Positions 1 to 12,384 of a stretch of DNA of 64,000 nt are shown here, piece by piece. A program made the translations under genes and the position numbers. The DNA is from Undaria pinnatifida (taxonomy: Eukaryota; Sar; Phaeophyceae; Laminariales; Alariaceae). The notes under the pieces were generated by a model, which saw only the letters and a list, made by a program, of their open reading frames with translations, searched no databases and had not been told where the DNA came from. Each line of letters opens with the position of its first letter. Position 1 is the stretch's first letter. Location: NCBI GenBank assembly GCA_012845835.1, contig JABAKD010000023.1:13753362-13817361 (forward strand), given 5' to 3'.

Positions 1-53
1 TGATACATGTATCAGATTTTCATGCGAGCAAATAGTCATTCGTACATCCCTCC

Positions 54-530
54 TGTTGGACGTACTCACTCCATTGTCAGATTGCAAACAAGAATCCGTC
101 GAAAAGATGGATCGGAGAATTTTGGGGGTTTCGTATAGTATGTGTGAGATGGATTTCCACAACGGGATTTTGTGTTGTGGGTTTTTATGTGCCCGAATAA
201 TATCACCCTATTTTTCGACTCTATTTTTGCCTCTACCTTGTGTTTTCTCTGTGTCTCTTCTACGGCTACCACGCCAAGGGCTACCACGCCCCATCCATAT
301 TGCAAGGGCTATGACGCCTTCACCCTGCACGGCTACCACGCCCGTGTATTTACATCCCGGCTACCACGCCACAGTTCCGAGTTCCATTTCTGGGTTATCA
401 CACCTGTGAGCTATCACGCTCCACCACACACGTAAATCGGGTTATCACACCCGCCTTTATTAGTAGTTCGTAGTTTACCGATCACCGGCTATTACGCCAC
501 CTTTTTCCTCCACCTACACCACCACCGGGG
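54..530 (+). repeat. 5' LTR of element A, first part
   Basis: Matches the 3' LTR at 12697-13195 across its length, with scattered substitutions and small indels. It is cut at 530 by insertion of element B and resumes at 6106. It carries a run of related short motifs (ggctaccacgcc, ggttatcacacc) about every 20-40 bp between roughly 260 and 500. Those motifs are also present in the 3' LTR, so they belong to this LTR family. Confidence 0.93.
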
Positions 531-746
531 TGTTCGTAGAGTCCAAGCCTGGATGCCCTGACCGCCTCGCGGTCTGACGAGTGTTCTTATTCTCTTTGTA
601 TTGCAGGACAGAGAGGAGAGAAGGAGCAGAGAGCGGAGTGCTGGAGCTCTCCTCTCATGAGAGAAATTGCATAAAAACGCCTACGAATGTATACTCAACC
701 CTCTACAAAATTTTTAACCGTCGTGCTGTGGCAATCCAAACTAACA
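531..746 (-). repeat. 3' LTR of element B
   Basis: 216 bp with TG...CA ends, same length as the copy at 5885-6100. On the minus strand it is preceded at 747-757 by a polypurine tract (gccagggaggg), which fixes this as the 3' LTR. Confidence 0.94.
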
Positions 747-1059
747 CCCTCCCTGGCTCTTCACAGCAGCAGTGACAAGGCCGAACGGGCATCGAAAACA
801 AAAAGCTAGGACCAACGAACAGCTAACGACAGTCCCGCAGGAGGAAACCCAGCCACCGGGTCAAAACCCCCTGTATGTCTTATATCATTCAAACCATTGT
901 GATTGTAACAATGGCCGCATTCAAACGATTACCATGGCCAGAAACTAAGATGCCAAGTAGCGCCCTACTCTCCCATGCCCCTCAAAGTAGCGTGGGGTGG
1001 CGGCCTGACAAATTATTCCTCGCATGACTCAAACATGGTACGAATAATGCTCACACCCC

Positions 1060-2250
1060 TTACTCATCACCCAACGGTAGGTTCAACAAAGACTTACGGT
1101 GAGATTTAAAAGGGGTCGCAGCAAGGGATTTTTTCAAAATATCCGCGTGCTGCTCTTCCGAAGCTACGAATTGAATATCAATTTTCTTTGCACGAAGTAG
1201 CTCTCGGACGAAATGGAACCGCACATCTATGTGCTTGCTCCGCGCAGAACTAAGAGGGTTCTCAGCCAGTGCTATGGCCCCCTGATTATCTTCAGAAACT
1301 CGGGCACACGATCCGGTTAGCTCTGGACAAATGAAAGATAATACTGCCCCCGTGAACAGAGCCTCCTTCACCCCTTCACCTAGGGCTACGTACTCTACTT
1401 CTGCTGTAGACAACGTAACGCACCTCTGCGTGCTACTTGCCCTACTGACGGCAGCACCCCCCCAAGGTAATTACCGTCCCCGACACCGAGCGCCTGTCGG
1501 TCGACTTATCGGCGTAGTCGGCATCGCTATATGAAGTCAGATCCAATCCCGAACCTCTTACAAAAATCAAACCCATACCCCTCGTCCCGTGGACGTTTGC
1601 CATGATCTTCAGAACTGCTTCCCAGCGCCTGTCGGTGGGGTTGTGAAAACGGCGCGCCACAGCACGCACCGCGTTGGAGATGTCTGGCCGCGTCATGGTC
1701 GACAGCCACATCAGACTGCCCATAGCCTCCCTGTACGGCCAGTCTCTTTTTGGTTCGCACTCCTCTCTTGGACCTAGTTCAACGCCAGGGGTCGCGGGGA
1801 TGTCAGAGGACGAGTTCACACCAAAACGATTCAGCATGCTTTCAACGAAAGCCTTCTGCGTGATCTCCAACGTGCCCAATTCCCAGTTACGCTTGAAAGC
1901 ACAACCAGTATACCAAGTTAACTCGCCGAGGTTATTCGTGGGAAACTAGGTATTTAATGCGGCACGGAAGTGTCTGCATGCCTCGTCCGATCCTGCAATC
2001 ACAATGTCATCTACATGAACGGCCATAATCAGTTCTACCTTGATATCCACAACCATGCGAAAAACACAAGGATCAGTCCTACTCTTCTGGAAAACCATTC
2101 GGCATGCACACGTTTGACTCCCCTGTATTTTCTTCCGCAGCAGGTCCTGCGGCCATCATGGCCATTGCATCCTCCGTCGTCCAGGATGTATTTGTCAGTA
2201 TACTCCCATACTCCGTCCACTTTTGCACTCTGCCGCAGACATCGCGTTCT
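1060..2250 (-). pseudogene. Element B reverse transcriptase C-part and RNase H
   Basis: Read leftward, this block holds the second half of a copia RT and an RNase H. The catalytic box HVDD (the YVDD position) can be read near 2010-2020 and an in-frame TAG follows near 1945. The block at 1442-1879 carries the RT tail (RPDISNAVRAVARR) and the RNase H start (SYSDADYADKSTDRRSVSG). After a frameshift near 1430 the RNase H continues at 1060-1413 (STAEVEYVALGEGVKEALF, SKHIDVRFHFVRE). RT motifs expected between the hinge and about 2100 are missing, pointing to an internal deletion. Family assignment is firm; exact joins are not. Confidence 0.85.
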
Positions 2251-2253
2251 CGA

Positions 2254-3097
2254 TCACACGCTGGCGTAAGCAGATTCATCGTGCAGGCGATGGCTCTGAC
2301 CCCGGGTCCGGCCCATTACTGTCGGGGGTAGCCGTCCCCAGCTACTGAGCTCGTGAGCTGCCATGCCCGACAGGACCGCGGGGGGACCTTCGCCGTTCCC
2401 TTGGTCGGTGCCGGAGGTTGCTGATGCGTCTGAGCCGCTTTCGGCCCTCCCTGCCGGGACCGAGAAGGCGTCCACCGCGCCCCCTTGAGACGAATCCATC
2501 GTCTCGACTGTTTCGGCCCTCCCTGCCGGGATCGAGGAGGCATCCACCGCACCCCCTTGAGACGAATCCATCGTCTCGACTATTTCAGCCCTCCCTGCCG
2601 GGACCGAGGAGGCGTCCACCGCGCCCCCTTGAGACGAGTCCATCGTCTCGCCTGTTCCGTCGCCAGCATCGCCGGCGACAGGTGCCTCCTGTGAGCGCTC
2701 CCGCAAGAACGCGTGCAGATCAAACCGCCACGTCACGTCGAGGTCGGTCAGGCGAGCCAGACCTTCGTCCAGCTCGTTCATCACCCCCCCCCCCACCTCC
2801 ATCTGACGTGCTCTCGTCGTCAGCCTCGGACCCCCCCTCTTCCTGGGACAAGGAGTCATGCATCGGGGCAGGTACAGGTGGTGAAGGCGACACGCGTTGC
2901 CAGGTGACATGGCGCGTAATAAGCAGAGTACGGTGTTTGGTCAGCACTCGTAGGGCGTCTCGGGGGTGGTTAGGCGCAGGGCCCAGGTAAAAACACTCCT
3001 GTGCTTTCGCCTGAGGCTTTCTTTCCCTCTTCACCTTGCAGTGGCCAGGCTTGAGGAAAGGTAGAAGCACTACCGGGGGGGGTTTACCGTACCACAT
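2254..3097 (-). pseudogene. Element B post-integrase region and acidic hinge
   Basis: The right part (2720-3097) begins MWYGKPPPV and contains AQECFYLG, typical of the copia stretch after the integrase core. It then shifts frame into a low-complexity acidic hinge (2254-2910) that links integrase to RT. The hinge contains three tandem 24-residue repeats. No catalytic function is expected here; in copia elements this linker evolves quickly. Confidence 0.8.
2442..2657 (-). repeat. 72-bp minisatellite in element B hinge, 3 copies
   Basis: Three copies of a 72-bp unit start at 2442, 2514 and 2586 and keep the reading frame, encoding a 24-residue repeat containing ETMDSSQGGAVDA. The copies differ by a few substitutions. 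Confidence 0.93.
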
Positions 3098-3100
3098 CTC

Positions 3101-3583
3101 CTACGGCGACTTGTTTGCGGGGTTAGCGGACGTTGCCGTGCGGTTCAGAGCATCGCACGCCCAGTGCGACGCTTCAGCCCACAACGATTCAGTTGCCGGC
3201 AATTTCGCGCCGGGAAAAAGCTCACGAGCTTGGATTCGACCCGCCATTGCGGCCGTCTCAATCAAACCTAGCGCGCGCTCGGCTACCCCATTGAATTGGG
3301 GACTGTCGGCCGTGGTGAATTCTTGCTTGATGCATCGCGATCTGCATAGGTCACCAAACGTCCCCCCCGCAAAATTCACCGCCCCATCGGATCGGACGGT
3401 CACCACCTGTGACGGGACATCATCTGCACGAGTGTCCGAGAGGAACTGCTTGAACGTTTCCGCGGCGTCCGACTTGTGGCGCATAAAGTACACCCACGTA
3501 TACCGTGAAAAATCGTCGCGCACGATGAGAGTATAACGCTTTCCTCCGTCAGACTCTATCACCTTAGGCCCACTCAAATCCAC
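3101..3583 (-). pseudogene. Element B integrase core
   Basis: 160-residue open block matching the retroviral-type integrase core (rve). It contains MDLSGPKVIE with the first acidic residue, then FSRYTWVYFMRHKSDAAETF, the second acidic position in VVTVRSDGAVNF, and the third in DSPQFNGVAERALG. All three acidic positions are visible. The upstream zinc-binding part is in another frame (ends near 3650), so a frameshift separates the two halves. Confidence 0.88.
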
Positions 3584-5874
3584 AAAAACCCTCCCGAGCT
3601 TCTTATCTGCTCGAGTGTGTGTGGACTGCTTGATACCTCGACGGCATGGAACACCCTTTGCACTCCAGCAACTTTGAGGACGACCCCTTGCTGCTTCGCG
3701 GTTTTGCGGAGCAGTGCCTCGTGGGAGTGTCCGGCCGCGCAGTGGTAGTCCTTTATGTTGACAACGGGCTTGTTTGGCAGTTTTCCCGGGGGGAGTACAG
3801 CACAGGCATCTCCCCTAGTGCTGCAGTCGACCCGGTAGCCGTACAGACTGTACAGGTTCCCGGTCAACGGAAACACGATCGAACGCTCAGACTTGAGCTT
3901 GACTACAATCCCTGCGGGACGTCCTTCAAAAGTGTGACCTTGCTTCACGAGAGTGGGTAGGGAAAATAGATGATATCGGAGGTCTGGCACGTGCACAACA
4001 TTCGTCAGCGTTACTCGTACAAGACCGTTTCCGGATCGAAAGGCAAAGTTAATATCGCCATATCCTTCGATTATGCGGGTTGAGCCGTCAGCAATGCGCA
4101 GTTTCAAGTTGCACTCTCTATAGTTGATCATGCCATCTGCAGAAGGCGTCATGTGAGTAGACGCTCCACTATCGCAAAGCCAGGCCTCATCCCCTACTTG
4201 CCAAGCCGACTCCCCTTCCCCCTTTTCGCCCGAAACATTACTGCACTTGCCTGTCTCTCTGGCCTTGAAAGCTGAAGCCTCGACCGCATCAGAATCGTCA
4301 TCGTCGTCCGACGTCGCCAGCACAGCTTCCTCTTTTGATGTGGGACAGACATCAGCAGTGTGCCCCCGTACATGGCATCTGCTGCATAGCTCCTCCGTGC
4401 AGTCCATCCTCCAATGGCCCTTCTTGCCACACCTGTGGCATCTCACCTCGGATGTACCACCATCGGCGGCTTTGGCGCTGCTGCCATCACCGCCGGCAGC
4501 CGCGGCCGGGCCATCACCGTCCTCGTTGGTGCCTTTACCGCCGCGTCCTTGTCGTCCCCGACGTCCACCTCTTCCTTTTCCGCGGCCTCCACCTTTCCGG
4601 TGGGCACCGCCGCCGGCCCCTTTTCTTTGGCCACCATCGCCGCCGCAGGCGAACATAGCATGGCCGGCATGGCCAGCATTAGACCCCTTCTTCCTGCTTC
4701 CAGAAAGTCGGTGATGCCGTTCTCGTACAGCCTTGATGATGTCATCACGGCCGATACTGTCACGAGATGCAAGGTTCCTTGCCTCCACCTCGTATTCGGC
4801 AGGCAGAGCGTCAATATAAATGGTGTACAGCATGTGGTCGTCGACGGTCATTCCTGCTGTGCGCATTTCTGCGGCAAGATCTTCGATCCTGCCCATCTCT
4901 TCTAGAGGTTTACTCCCTGGCGCTATATTGAAACTATTGAGGGGGCGGGAGAGGTCGGATTTGGCCCCCGTCGTTTGAGGACCGTACCACGCGAGGAGCG
5001 CGTCCCACGCTTCTCTCGGCGAGGTGCACCTGTGCAAGATACTCTTGCCGCTCCTGCTCTTCAGGGCCGTCGATAGGAAATTCCAAGCGAGTGCATGTAT
5101 GTGTACATGTTCGCGGTTGTACACCCTTCCGACAAGAACCGAGTTTTCGGTGTCTGATTCCCCTACGGGAACGTACTGGGGTGCATCGGACACAAATGCA
5201 GATAGGAAACCTACTCCTTTCGCGTAGTACCTGGCGTCTCTGGTCCAGGCAGTGAATTCGGGCTTTTTCCCACTAAACTGTGGGACAGCGGTGTGTTTGA
5301 GAGCAAGTCTAGGTAGAGGCATATCATATCCTACTCCCAACTCACGGCCGGGATATGACCCCCATTCTCCAGCCACCCTTGGCTGGTCTGGCTGACCCCT
5401 TGCTGGGCCAACCTAGACAGGAACAGCGGCTTCCCTTCGTCCCGTCACTCCAACACTACGCGAGGCATCCTCACGAAGAGTCGTCTCTCTTGCTGCTGTT
5501 GTATATCCTCGCGCTCCGCCTCCAGCAGTAGCAGCACCAGCAGCAGAAATTTGTCGTGCCGCAGCAGTAGGTTCAGCCCCTTGTTGGCTACCCCTTTCAG
5601 AAGCGCTGTCCTCAGCGCCGTTCCCCCTCACAGCAGTGGGTTCAGCCCATCGCGGGCTGGCCCTTACAGCAGCGCTGCCCTCAGCGCTGCTGGACTCCGA
5701 CGGGCCGTTGTTCCTCATGAGCTCGGCCAGCATCTCCCTCATATCATGCATCATCGATGCTTGTCTCTCCTCTATCACCAACTGAAGCTCGTCCCTCAGC
5801 TGCTGAATCTCATCCGAGGAGTCTCTTCCTGTGCAGACATCCTTGGCTCCTGGTACCAGAACTTCTACTTTCAA
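3574..5874 (-). pseudogene. Element B gag, protease and GAG-pre-integrase
   Basis: Two blocks in the same frame, 5413-5874 and 3574-5376, are separated by an in-frame TAG near 5411. The main block holds a copia-type gag (around 4750-5376), an Arg/Gly-rich stretch, and two CCHC zinc knuckles (CHRCGKKGHWRMDC near 4400-4440, then CSRCHVRGHTADVC). An aspartic protease site WLCDSGASTHMT lies near 4160-4185, followed by a GAG-pre-integrase region ending near 3660. The last residues of the frame are out of register with integrase. Neither the TTG at 5874 nor the GTG at 5376 is a believable eukaryotic start. Confidence 0.88.
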
Positions 5875-5884
5875 GTCACTAGTG

Positions 5885-6100
5885 TGTTCGTAGAGTCCAA
5901 GCCTGGATGCCCTGACCGCCTCGCGGTCTGACGAGTATTCTTATTCTCTTTGTATTACAGGACAGAGAGGAGAGAAGGAGCAGAGAGCGGAGTGCTGGAG
6001 CTCTCCTCTCATGAGAGAAATTGCATAAAAACGCCTACGAATGTATACGCAACCCTCTACAACATTTGTAACCGTCGTGCTGTGACGATCCAAACTAACA
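5885..6100 (-). repeat. 5' LTR of element B
   Basis: 216 bp, about 97 percent identical by eye to 531-746, with ends TGTTAGTTTGG...CTACGAACA on the minus strand. It is followed at 6101-6105 by the cgggg duplication. Confidence 0.94.
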
Positions 6101-6105
6101 CGGGG

Positions 6106-6131
6106 CGCCACACGTACCAACCTACTCCACA
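6106..6131 (+). repeat. 5' LTR of element A, last 26 bp
   Basis: Continuation of the LTR interrupted at 530, ending CCTACTCCACA exactly like the 3' LTR at 13195. It shows that element B sits inside this LTR. Confidence 0.9.
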
Positions 6132-6380
6132 CGCTAGCGTCAACGATCTTCAACGAACGAGTGGGTTGTGCGTTGCTAAGCGCCAATGAGGAGAACCGAC
6201 ACAAGACCTTCTTCGGGGGAAAGGTGAAGCACCCCTCTCGGCGGAGTAGGCAACGGGGGAGAGGGACGCAAGTCCTCCTCCGCCAATGCACAGCACCATG
6301 GAGGAGAGGGACGCGAGTCCTTCCCCGCCAATGCACAACATCATGAAACAACAGCAGCTCCATCAGCAACTTCATCGAAC

Positions 6381-8164
6381 ATGATCGCGGACCTAGCCAA
6401 CGCCCTTCGCCAAGTACTGCAGATGACCAACGAGGGAGGGCCAACCGCCCCAACAGCAGGCACGTACGAGTCTAGACCCATGGAAATTCGTCAGAAAAAT
6501 GAAATGCTTGCTTGGTCTGGAAAGTTTGAGAGGGCAAAGTTCCTGTGTTTTCCGATGTTCTATTCTTTCCTGGGTCTCGGCTGAAGGGTTGATGGGCGTA
6601 TTGAAGGGAGAATCGATACCAGTGGGGTTCCGGATGTAGACCTGTCACGACTCAGGAGTTACTTTGGGAAGGAGAGAGTAGATAAGTCGCTCAAGATATG
6701 GTCACAAGTGATCGCAAAAATCACAGCTCAACCAGTCCAAGAAATGATTTTTGCTGCGGGGTCACCCCAAGAAGCGTGGAGGGTGTTTCAGTCTCACTAC
6801 GCTGTCAAAAGTGAACATGAGAGGGAAATAGTAGAGGATGAGTGAAATGAACTGAGACAGAAGGAGGGAGAGAACATCATGTCATTTTACGGTAGGGCAA
6901 AGGCCACAAGGATGAAGCTAGAATCATACGGTGATAAGCGGCCAGACGCATCTATGTGCACATTGCCCGTAGAATGCTACCATCTTTCAAGCTATGTAGT
7001 GATCACGTGCTTTTCCTTCCCGATCGTTCGAGTCGTACCATGGAAGATTTGCTCAGGAGAGCTGCTCACGAGCTGGACCGCAATGGGAGATCAGGAGAAG
7101 AGAGAGAGGAGACAAGGAATGCCCTGACCGCAGCCGGTGTGGGTCGGGGCGACCGCGGTGGGAGGAATGCTGGTAATCGGGGGTATGGGGAACGCGACCG
7201 AACGTACACCTACTGCGCGCACCACGGCGAGGGCTAAGGCCACAACACCTCCGAATGCACCGTCATGCGTTGAGAATTCGACAGATACTACGATGATTTC
7301 CACGAATACCTGCAGACGCGGGGACTCGGGCCGTACGCCGGACGCGGAGGAGGGCGCGGGGCAGAACGTAAATATCGACAGCAACCGTACCCAAACGACT
7401 TGGGTGCGCGTTGGAGTCGGGGCCACCCGCCGGAGCAGCAGAGAACACCGCCGCCAGGACACGGAAACGGGACTGGCGGGTATGCGAACACCTATCCCGG
7501 AGAACGTGGCCACGAGAACTGTCGTCATCCTTCGGGCGGGCGCGGCCGAGGCAGGGGCGAGGGCTTCGTGCCACCGCCTAATTTTCCGTCTAGTTCGCCG
7601 CCGAATTTTTCGCCTAATTTGCCGCCTGGAACATTTCCCAACGCACCGCGGCACGCTTTTGCGGCAGATTATCCCTATGAGAACGAATACATGGGATACT
7701 CGGGGTGGGGGTCCGCAGCGGGGCACTGGTCACCACCACCGACGGCGGAGTCGGGGACTGCCGAGCAACAGCAGCAGCACCAACAACACCAAAAACAGCA
7801 AGAGGGCACGCCTCCTGCCACGTCTGCCTCTGCTACTGCAACTCTCTCTTCTCCGGCTCCCGGCGCAGCTCAAGCCAGCGGAGCCCCTCTGCAGCTCTTC
7901 ATCGCACGTAGTGTGAAAATAGACAAGCCTGAGTCTGGTGATTCTGTTGCTGTAGATCGTGATGGTGTGGTGCGTGGTAGCGTTGTAGGACGTGTTGAGC
8001 CAGCGTTGATTACACGTGTTGCTAGCGCCCTTCGTTGTACCCCGGGGCAACCTAGGCCGTATGGTAGCGAGGAATGGGATGCGGACTCGGGAGCTAGTGC
8101 CATGATGTCCAACAATAAAGAGGGCATGTACAACATTCGCTACCCTACAGACCAATACATTTAG
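6381..8164 (+). pseudogene. Element A gag and protease
   Basis: Begins at an ATG (6381) in a gag-like frame that runs into a stop near 6584. Gag-like sequence continues through 6585-7260 with further stops (one near 6843). A Cys/His cluster (YCAHHGEGHNTSEC) is readable near 7210-7260 in place of a classic CCHC knuckle. A Gly/Pro/Gln-rich stretch follows, then the aspartic protease site WDADSGASAMM near 8075-8110. The stop at 8162-8164 falls inside the protease, which continues at 8180. Decayed by stops and frameshifts. Confidence 0.82.
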
Positions 8165-8179
8165 ATAGGCGATTCAGGG

Positions 8180-9950
8180 TTGATTAGAGTCGAGGAAATC
8201 GGGGACGTCAATGTAGTATTTCACCAGCTAGATGAACACGGAAACCAGGGGAACGTTGTGGCGTGTGTGCAAGATGTGATATATACTCCGTGGTTTGGCT
8301 TCAACCTTTTCTCGATTTGGAAGGTGGCTCACAAAAACTCCTGTTCTGTAAACCCCACTGGTACACAAGCGGGAAGGCTCCGCTTCATTCGGGGATCGGC
8401 GAACGACTCCCTCTACGCCACCCGACTCCCTTCTCCTCCGTTGCCAGTGGATGTAGCGAATGAGAGTGCCCCCGAGTCTTCTGCTTACAACTCACCGATG
8501 ACAGTTGGTGCAGTTGGTGCTTCGCGTGAGAGTGCATTCGTGTCTGCTGCCTGCATATCCCCCCCGGTTCCTCTTAGTGAAAACAACCTCGTACAATCTT
8601 CGAGCGTTGTGATGGCTTCCCCCATGGAGATGGAGCTTGAGCTTGAGACTGCTTTATTCCACCCCACTCCGTGTGATTCAAGTACGGCATAGATGTATCG
8701 ACCCCAAAGCATTTCGGACGAGACGACTGAGGCATATGCCGTAGAATGGGACATTTTCGACCGTATGATGCAAGATAGAGAGAGTGAAGAGTGTGCACTG
8801 GCCATTTTGGGCCCCGGGAAAAACCCTTTTCATGTTGGCAGCGATCGCAAGCGAGTCGATATTAACGTGTTCCATGACCGCGCCGGCCACCTGTCCGAAC
8901 CGAGTTTGAGGGAATCTGCTCGGCAGCAAGGGATCACCCTCACCGGACGGATGGAACCCTGCACTACGTGCATACCGGCGAGGGGGACGCGAGCGGACGT
9001 GCAGAAGCGAAGCGAGGGACGAGCGGGGAAGGAGCCTGGCGATCTCCTACATATCGACATGTGCGGCCCGTACACCACCACCATAGGCGGCAACCACTAC
9101 ATGTTCTATGCTGTCGATGCTGCAACGGGCTACATCGCGAACTACGCCCTGCGTCGCAAGTCTGACGCCGTGGCCGTCTTCAGGCGGTGTATCGTCGACC
9201 TAGCCCACAAGGCGGGGACGAGGATACGGAGTGTCCGTGGCGATTGCGATTGGCTCTGGACCAGCAAGGACTTCCGTGACGTCTGCTCCACCATGAGAAT
9301 CGCCGTGCAGTACTCCCCCCCGGCGAGCGCAGCAATGCAATAGGGTAGTGGAGAATGCAATCCAACGTTGCAACAAAATCGCCATGGCATCTCGCCGCGC
9401 CGCGGAGCAACGCTTGGGGCCGGGGGGGTTCTCGTGTGTTCGCGGCTTGGATGCTCGCGGGGATAAGCTCTGGGCGGAATCGGCGAAGGATGCCGCGCAG
9501 AAGCTCAACCAGGCTGCTTCCCCTTCAAACCCCGGTCGCGCGTCGCCGCAGGAGCTGTTCACCGGCAAAAAGGGTGCTTTCTTGGTGGTGCCGTTTTTTC
9601 AGTACGGTTTCATGTACCGGGAGAGGAGGTCGAAGCTGGAAGACAAGGCAATGCCGTGCTACTTTCTCAACGCGGGCGACAACCATGCGGACTGCTGTGT
9701 GAAGGTACTCAGGGATGACACAGGGCGCGTATGCTACTCTAGCAACGTTCCATGGGCGCCGCTGCCACAGTCGGGGGGGGGGGTGGTTCAATACTGCCCC
9801 TTCCGCGCCAGCACCGCGCACGCCGCCGGGGGAGTCATTCGAGATTGCCTCGACGCCGCCCGCCACTGCCGGTCTGCTGCCCGCGCACTCACCCAGCGCT
9901 CACACCTCGCCGCCGATCGGACCGTCTGGTATGCCGCCCGCCGCTGCTAG
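8180..9950 (+). pseudogene. Element A protease tail, zinc-binding domain and integrase
   Basis: The first block (8180-8692) has the protease C-terminal part (DVIYTPWFGFNLFS). The next (8693-9343) has the GAG-pre-integrase HHCC region (FHDRAGHLSEPSLRESA, PCTTCI) and the integrase core, with acidic residues in LLHIDMCGPY and SVRGDCDW. A frameshift near 9343 puts the third acidic motif (VVEN, near 9346-9357) in the frame of the following block, which continues to 9950 with the copia post-integrase region (SPQELFTGKKG, MPCYFLNAGDNHADC). Confidence 0.85.
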
Positions 9951-10180
9951 TCCGCTGCCCGCGCACTCACCCAGCGCTCACACCCCTCGCTCGAAGCCGC
10001 CTGCCACAGCAGGTACACCGCCTGCAGCAGCCACCTGGCTGCCACCATCGCTGCAATCGTCATCACCGCGGTCCGCGCACTCACCCAGCGCTCACACCTC
10101 GCAGCCGCCCGGACCGGCTGCTATGCCGCCCGCCGCTGCCGGTCCGCCGCCTGCGCACTCACCCAGCGCTCAAACACCGC
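9879..10180 (+). repeat. Pro/Ser/His-rich coding repeats in element A hinge
   Basis: Four recurrences of a motif around gcgcactcacccagcgctca (near 9881, 9959, 10075 and 10155) encode PAHSPSAHT-type repeats at irregular spacing. They lie between integrase and RT, the same place as the minisatellites of elements B and C. Confidence 0.8.
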
Positions 10181-10383
10181 CTGCCGCATGTTCGCCGATG
10201 CCGGAGTGGCCTCCCTCTTCCATCGAGGACGCCGGCTCGACGACATCGTCATCGCCATCACCGGCGGCGACACCGGCCCCGCGGACGTACAGGAGGAGAC
10301 AGCCGCCGCCGGTTGCCGCAGGATATTCTTTGCCGCTCAACCCCCATGCAACGAGGATGCTGGGCTAGAGGGGCGACGAGCGC

Positions 10384-12384
10384 GTGCCGGGAAGGACCAG
10401 GTCGGAGGCCCGTCATCTTTCAGGCGTGCCGGAAGAAGCGGTCTCTACGCCGCTGCCGGAGGCGACGTCGTTCGACCACGGGGTAGGACTCCTATCTCAT
10501 GCGGGGGAGGATGTGCTGCTGTCGCTGCTGGCCAACCGGCGGGCCCTGAACGCGAAACGAGTGCTCCTGCAGGGGCACGGATCTGGTGAGCTGGGGGGCG
10601 GAGGCAAGCAGCATGCGGGGTCGGGGGGCGTGGAGGAGGGCAAAGGTGCACCGCCATACGACACCACGGGCGGGGGGGAGAGCGGGGGTAACTATTGGTC
10701 GCTTGGGCCGTCGGGACGGGGAGTGCCGCTCGGCCTCGTGTCGCGACTCGCCACGCGGGAGGATGTCGACGCAGCTCTTCGCGAGATGCGCCCCTCTCAC
10801 CTGCGGCCCGACAAGTCCATATCCCACGCCAAGGACCTCCGCGTATCAAAGACGTTCAGGGAGGCGCGTGACGGTAAGCATGGCGCAGAGTTCATGGACG
10901 CGGCTAAGCGTGAAGTGCTCAGTTTGCTTGAAGCAGAGACGTCCGAAATTGTTGACGAGGAGCAACGAATAGACAACGTGATCAGTAGCAAGCTCATTTT
11001 TGATTGGAAGGTTGATCAATTTGGTTGGCCTACGAAAGCGAAGGCGAGACTTGTAGCTAGGGGTGACATGCAGAGAGAGTAAATTGACTTTGGAGATTTG
11101 TACGCGCCTACTGTTCCTTCGTCCAGTGCCCGTTTGCTGGCTGCGTTGGCGTGTGAACATGACCTAGAGTTGTGCCATTTCGATATAGACCAGGCTTTTG
11201 TGAGGGCAGATCTTGCCGAGGATGTCTATATGCGATTGCCAGAAGGGTGTGGTTCACTGTCAGGGAAGGTTGTGAAGCTGGGCAAGAGTCTTTATGGTTT
11301 GAGACAGGCATCCAGACAGTGGTATGCATTACTGAGGAAGTGTCTTTTGGCTTTGGGGTTTGTGCAGTGCTTGGCTGATTCGTGTGCTTTTCGTTTGGTT
11401 GAAGGGGGGCAAGTAGTGATGCACGTAGTGGTGCATGTTAATGATATTTTTGCTGTGGGAAAGAAGGAAAGGTGTGATCAGTTCGGTCAGGATCTCGGAC
11501 GTCTCGTTCCAGTTAAGTCGTTGGGCGAGCTCAAGTGGTGCTCGGGGTGCTATTACGAGAGAGACAGGGAGGCAGGGAGGTTGACTATTTCGAAACAGAC
11601 GTACACGGAAGAATTGGGAGAGAAGTATGGTGTGGAATGGGGCAACGCTATCCCGATTCCCACAACTTGGAGGCTTTGGGATTTTGATGTTGACGAGCCG
11701 AATGTTCTGTTTCCTTTCTGAGAGTTGATCGGTGCGCCTTTGTGGATTGCCTTATTGACCAGCCCGGATATCGCGAATTCAGTGAGGGCAGTAGCAAGGT
11801 ATTGCAGTGCGCCGAAGCTGATACACTGGAAAGCGGCACGTAGTATACTAGGGTATGCAATGAGGACGAGTTCTTTTGAGATTTCCTTTCAGAAGGGGAC
11901 GTTGACGGGGATTGGTTTGATTTCGTTCGCAGATGCCGACTATGCTTCGCGCAGTACGGACAGGAGAAGCGTGCCGGGGGTGGTAGTGATGTGTGCGGGG
12001 GGGCCTGTTTCGTGGTACTCCAAGACGCAGAAGTGTGTGACTCTCTCGATTACTCAGGCGGAGTATGTGGCTATGTCGGACATGGGGAAGGAGATTTTAT
12101 TTTTGAGGCAGGTTTGGTGTTTTATGTTGCCGAAGGCAAGGATGCCGTGCATTGCCATGTATGAGGATAACGAGGGTGCCATCCAAATCGCAAAGCACCC
12201 GATTTCGAACTCGAACTCGAAGCACATTGACGTGAGGCATCACTTTTTGAGGGAACTGGTAGAAAGGAAGGAGGTCGAAATTATCCACGTAGCGTCGCAG
12301 TACCAGCATGCTGACTTCCTCACCAAGGCGTTACCTGAGAGGGAGTTTGAATTTCACCGGGGATTAGTGATGAATTTGATGTGA
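10384..12384 (+). pseudogene. Element A reverse transcriptase and RNase H
   Basis: Three blocks in near register (10384-11082, 11098-11721, 11725-12384) separated by stops. RT motifs in order are KAKARLVARGD, FGDLYAPTVPSSSARLL, CHFDIDQAFVRADL, YGLRQASRQWY, and the catalytic box HVND near 11436-11450, where copia RTs have YVDD. The Asp-to-Asn change at the first Asp should kill polymerase activity. RNase H follows with SFADADYASRSTDRRS, LSITQAEYVAMS, YEDNEGAIQIAK and SKHIDVRHHFLRE, and ends at TGA 12382-12384. Confidence 0.92.

Larger units (their letters stand above)
531..6100 (-). mobile_element. Ty1/copia LTR retrotransposon B, nested in A
   Basis: Complete insertion of about 5.57 kb on the minus strand, bounded by 216-bp LTRs (531-746 and 5885-6100) that differ at about 7 positions. 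The target duplication cgggg lies at 526-530 and 6101-6105, and joining the flanks recreates the sequence of the intact 3' LTR of element A around 13165-13175. Domain order on the minus strand is gag with two zinc knuckles, protease, GAG-pre-integrase, integrase, repeat-bearing hinge, RT and RNase H. The N-terminal half of RT appears deleted, and stops and frameshifts interrupt the polyprotein, so it is not autonomous now. Confidence 0.95.

Noticed and set aside
5850-5884. Primer-binding site candidate tggtaccag for element B
   Set aside because: About 20 nt from the LTR edge and only a weak match to the initiator-Met tRNA type site.
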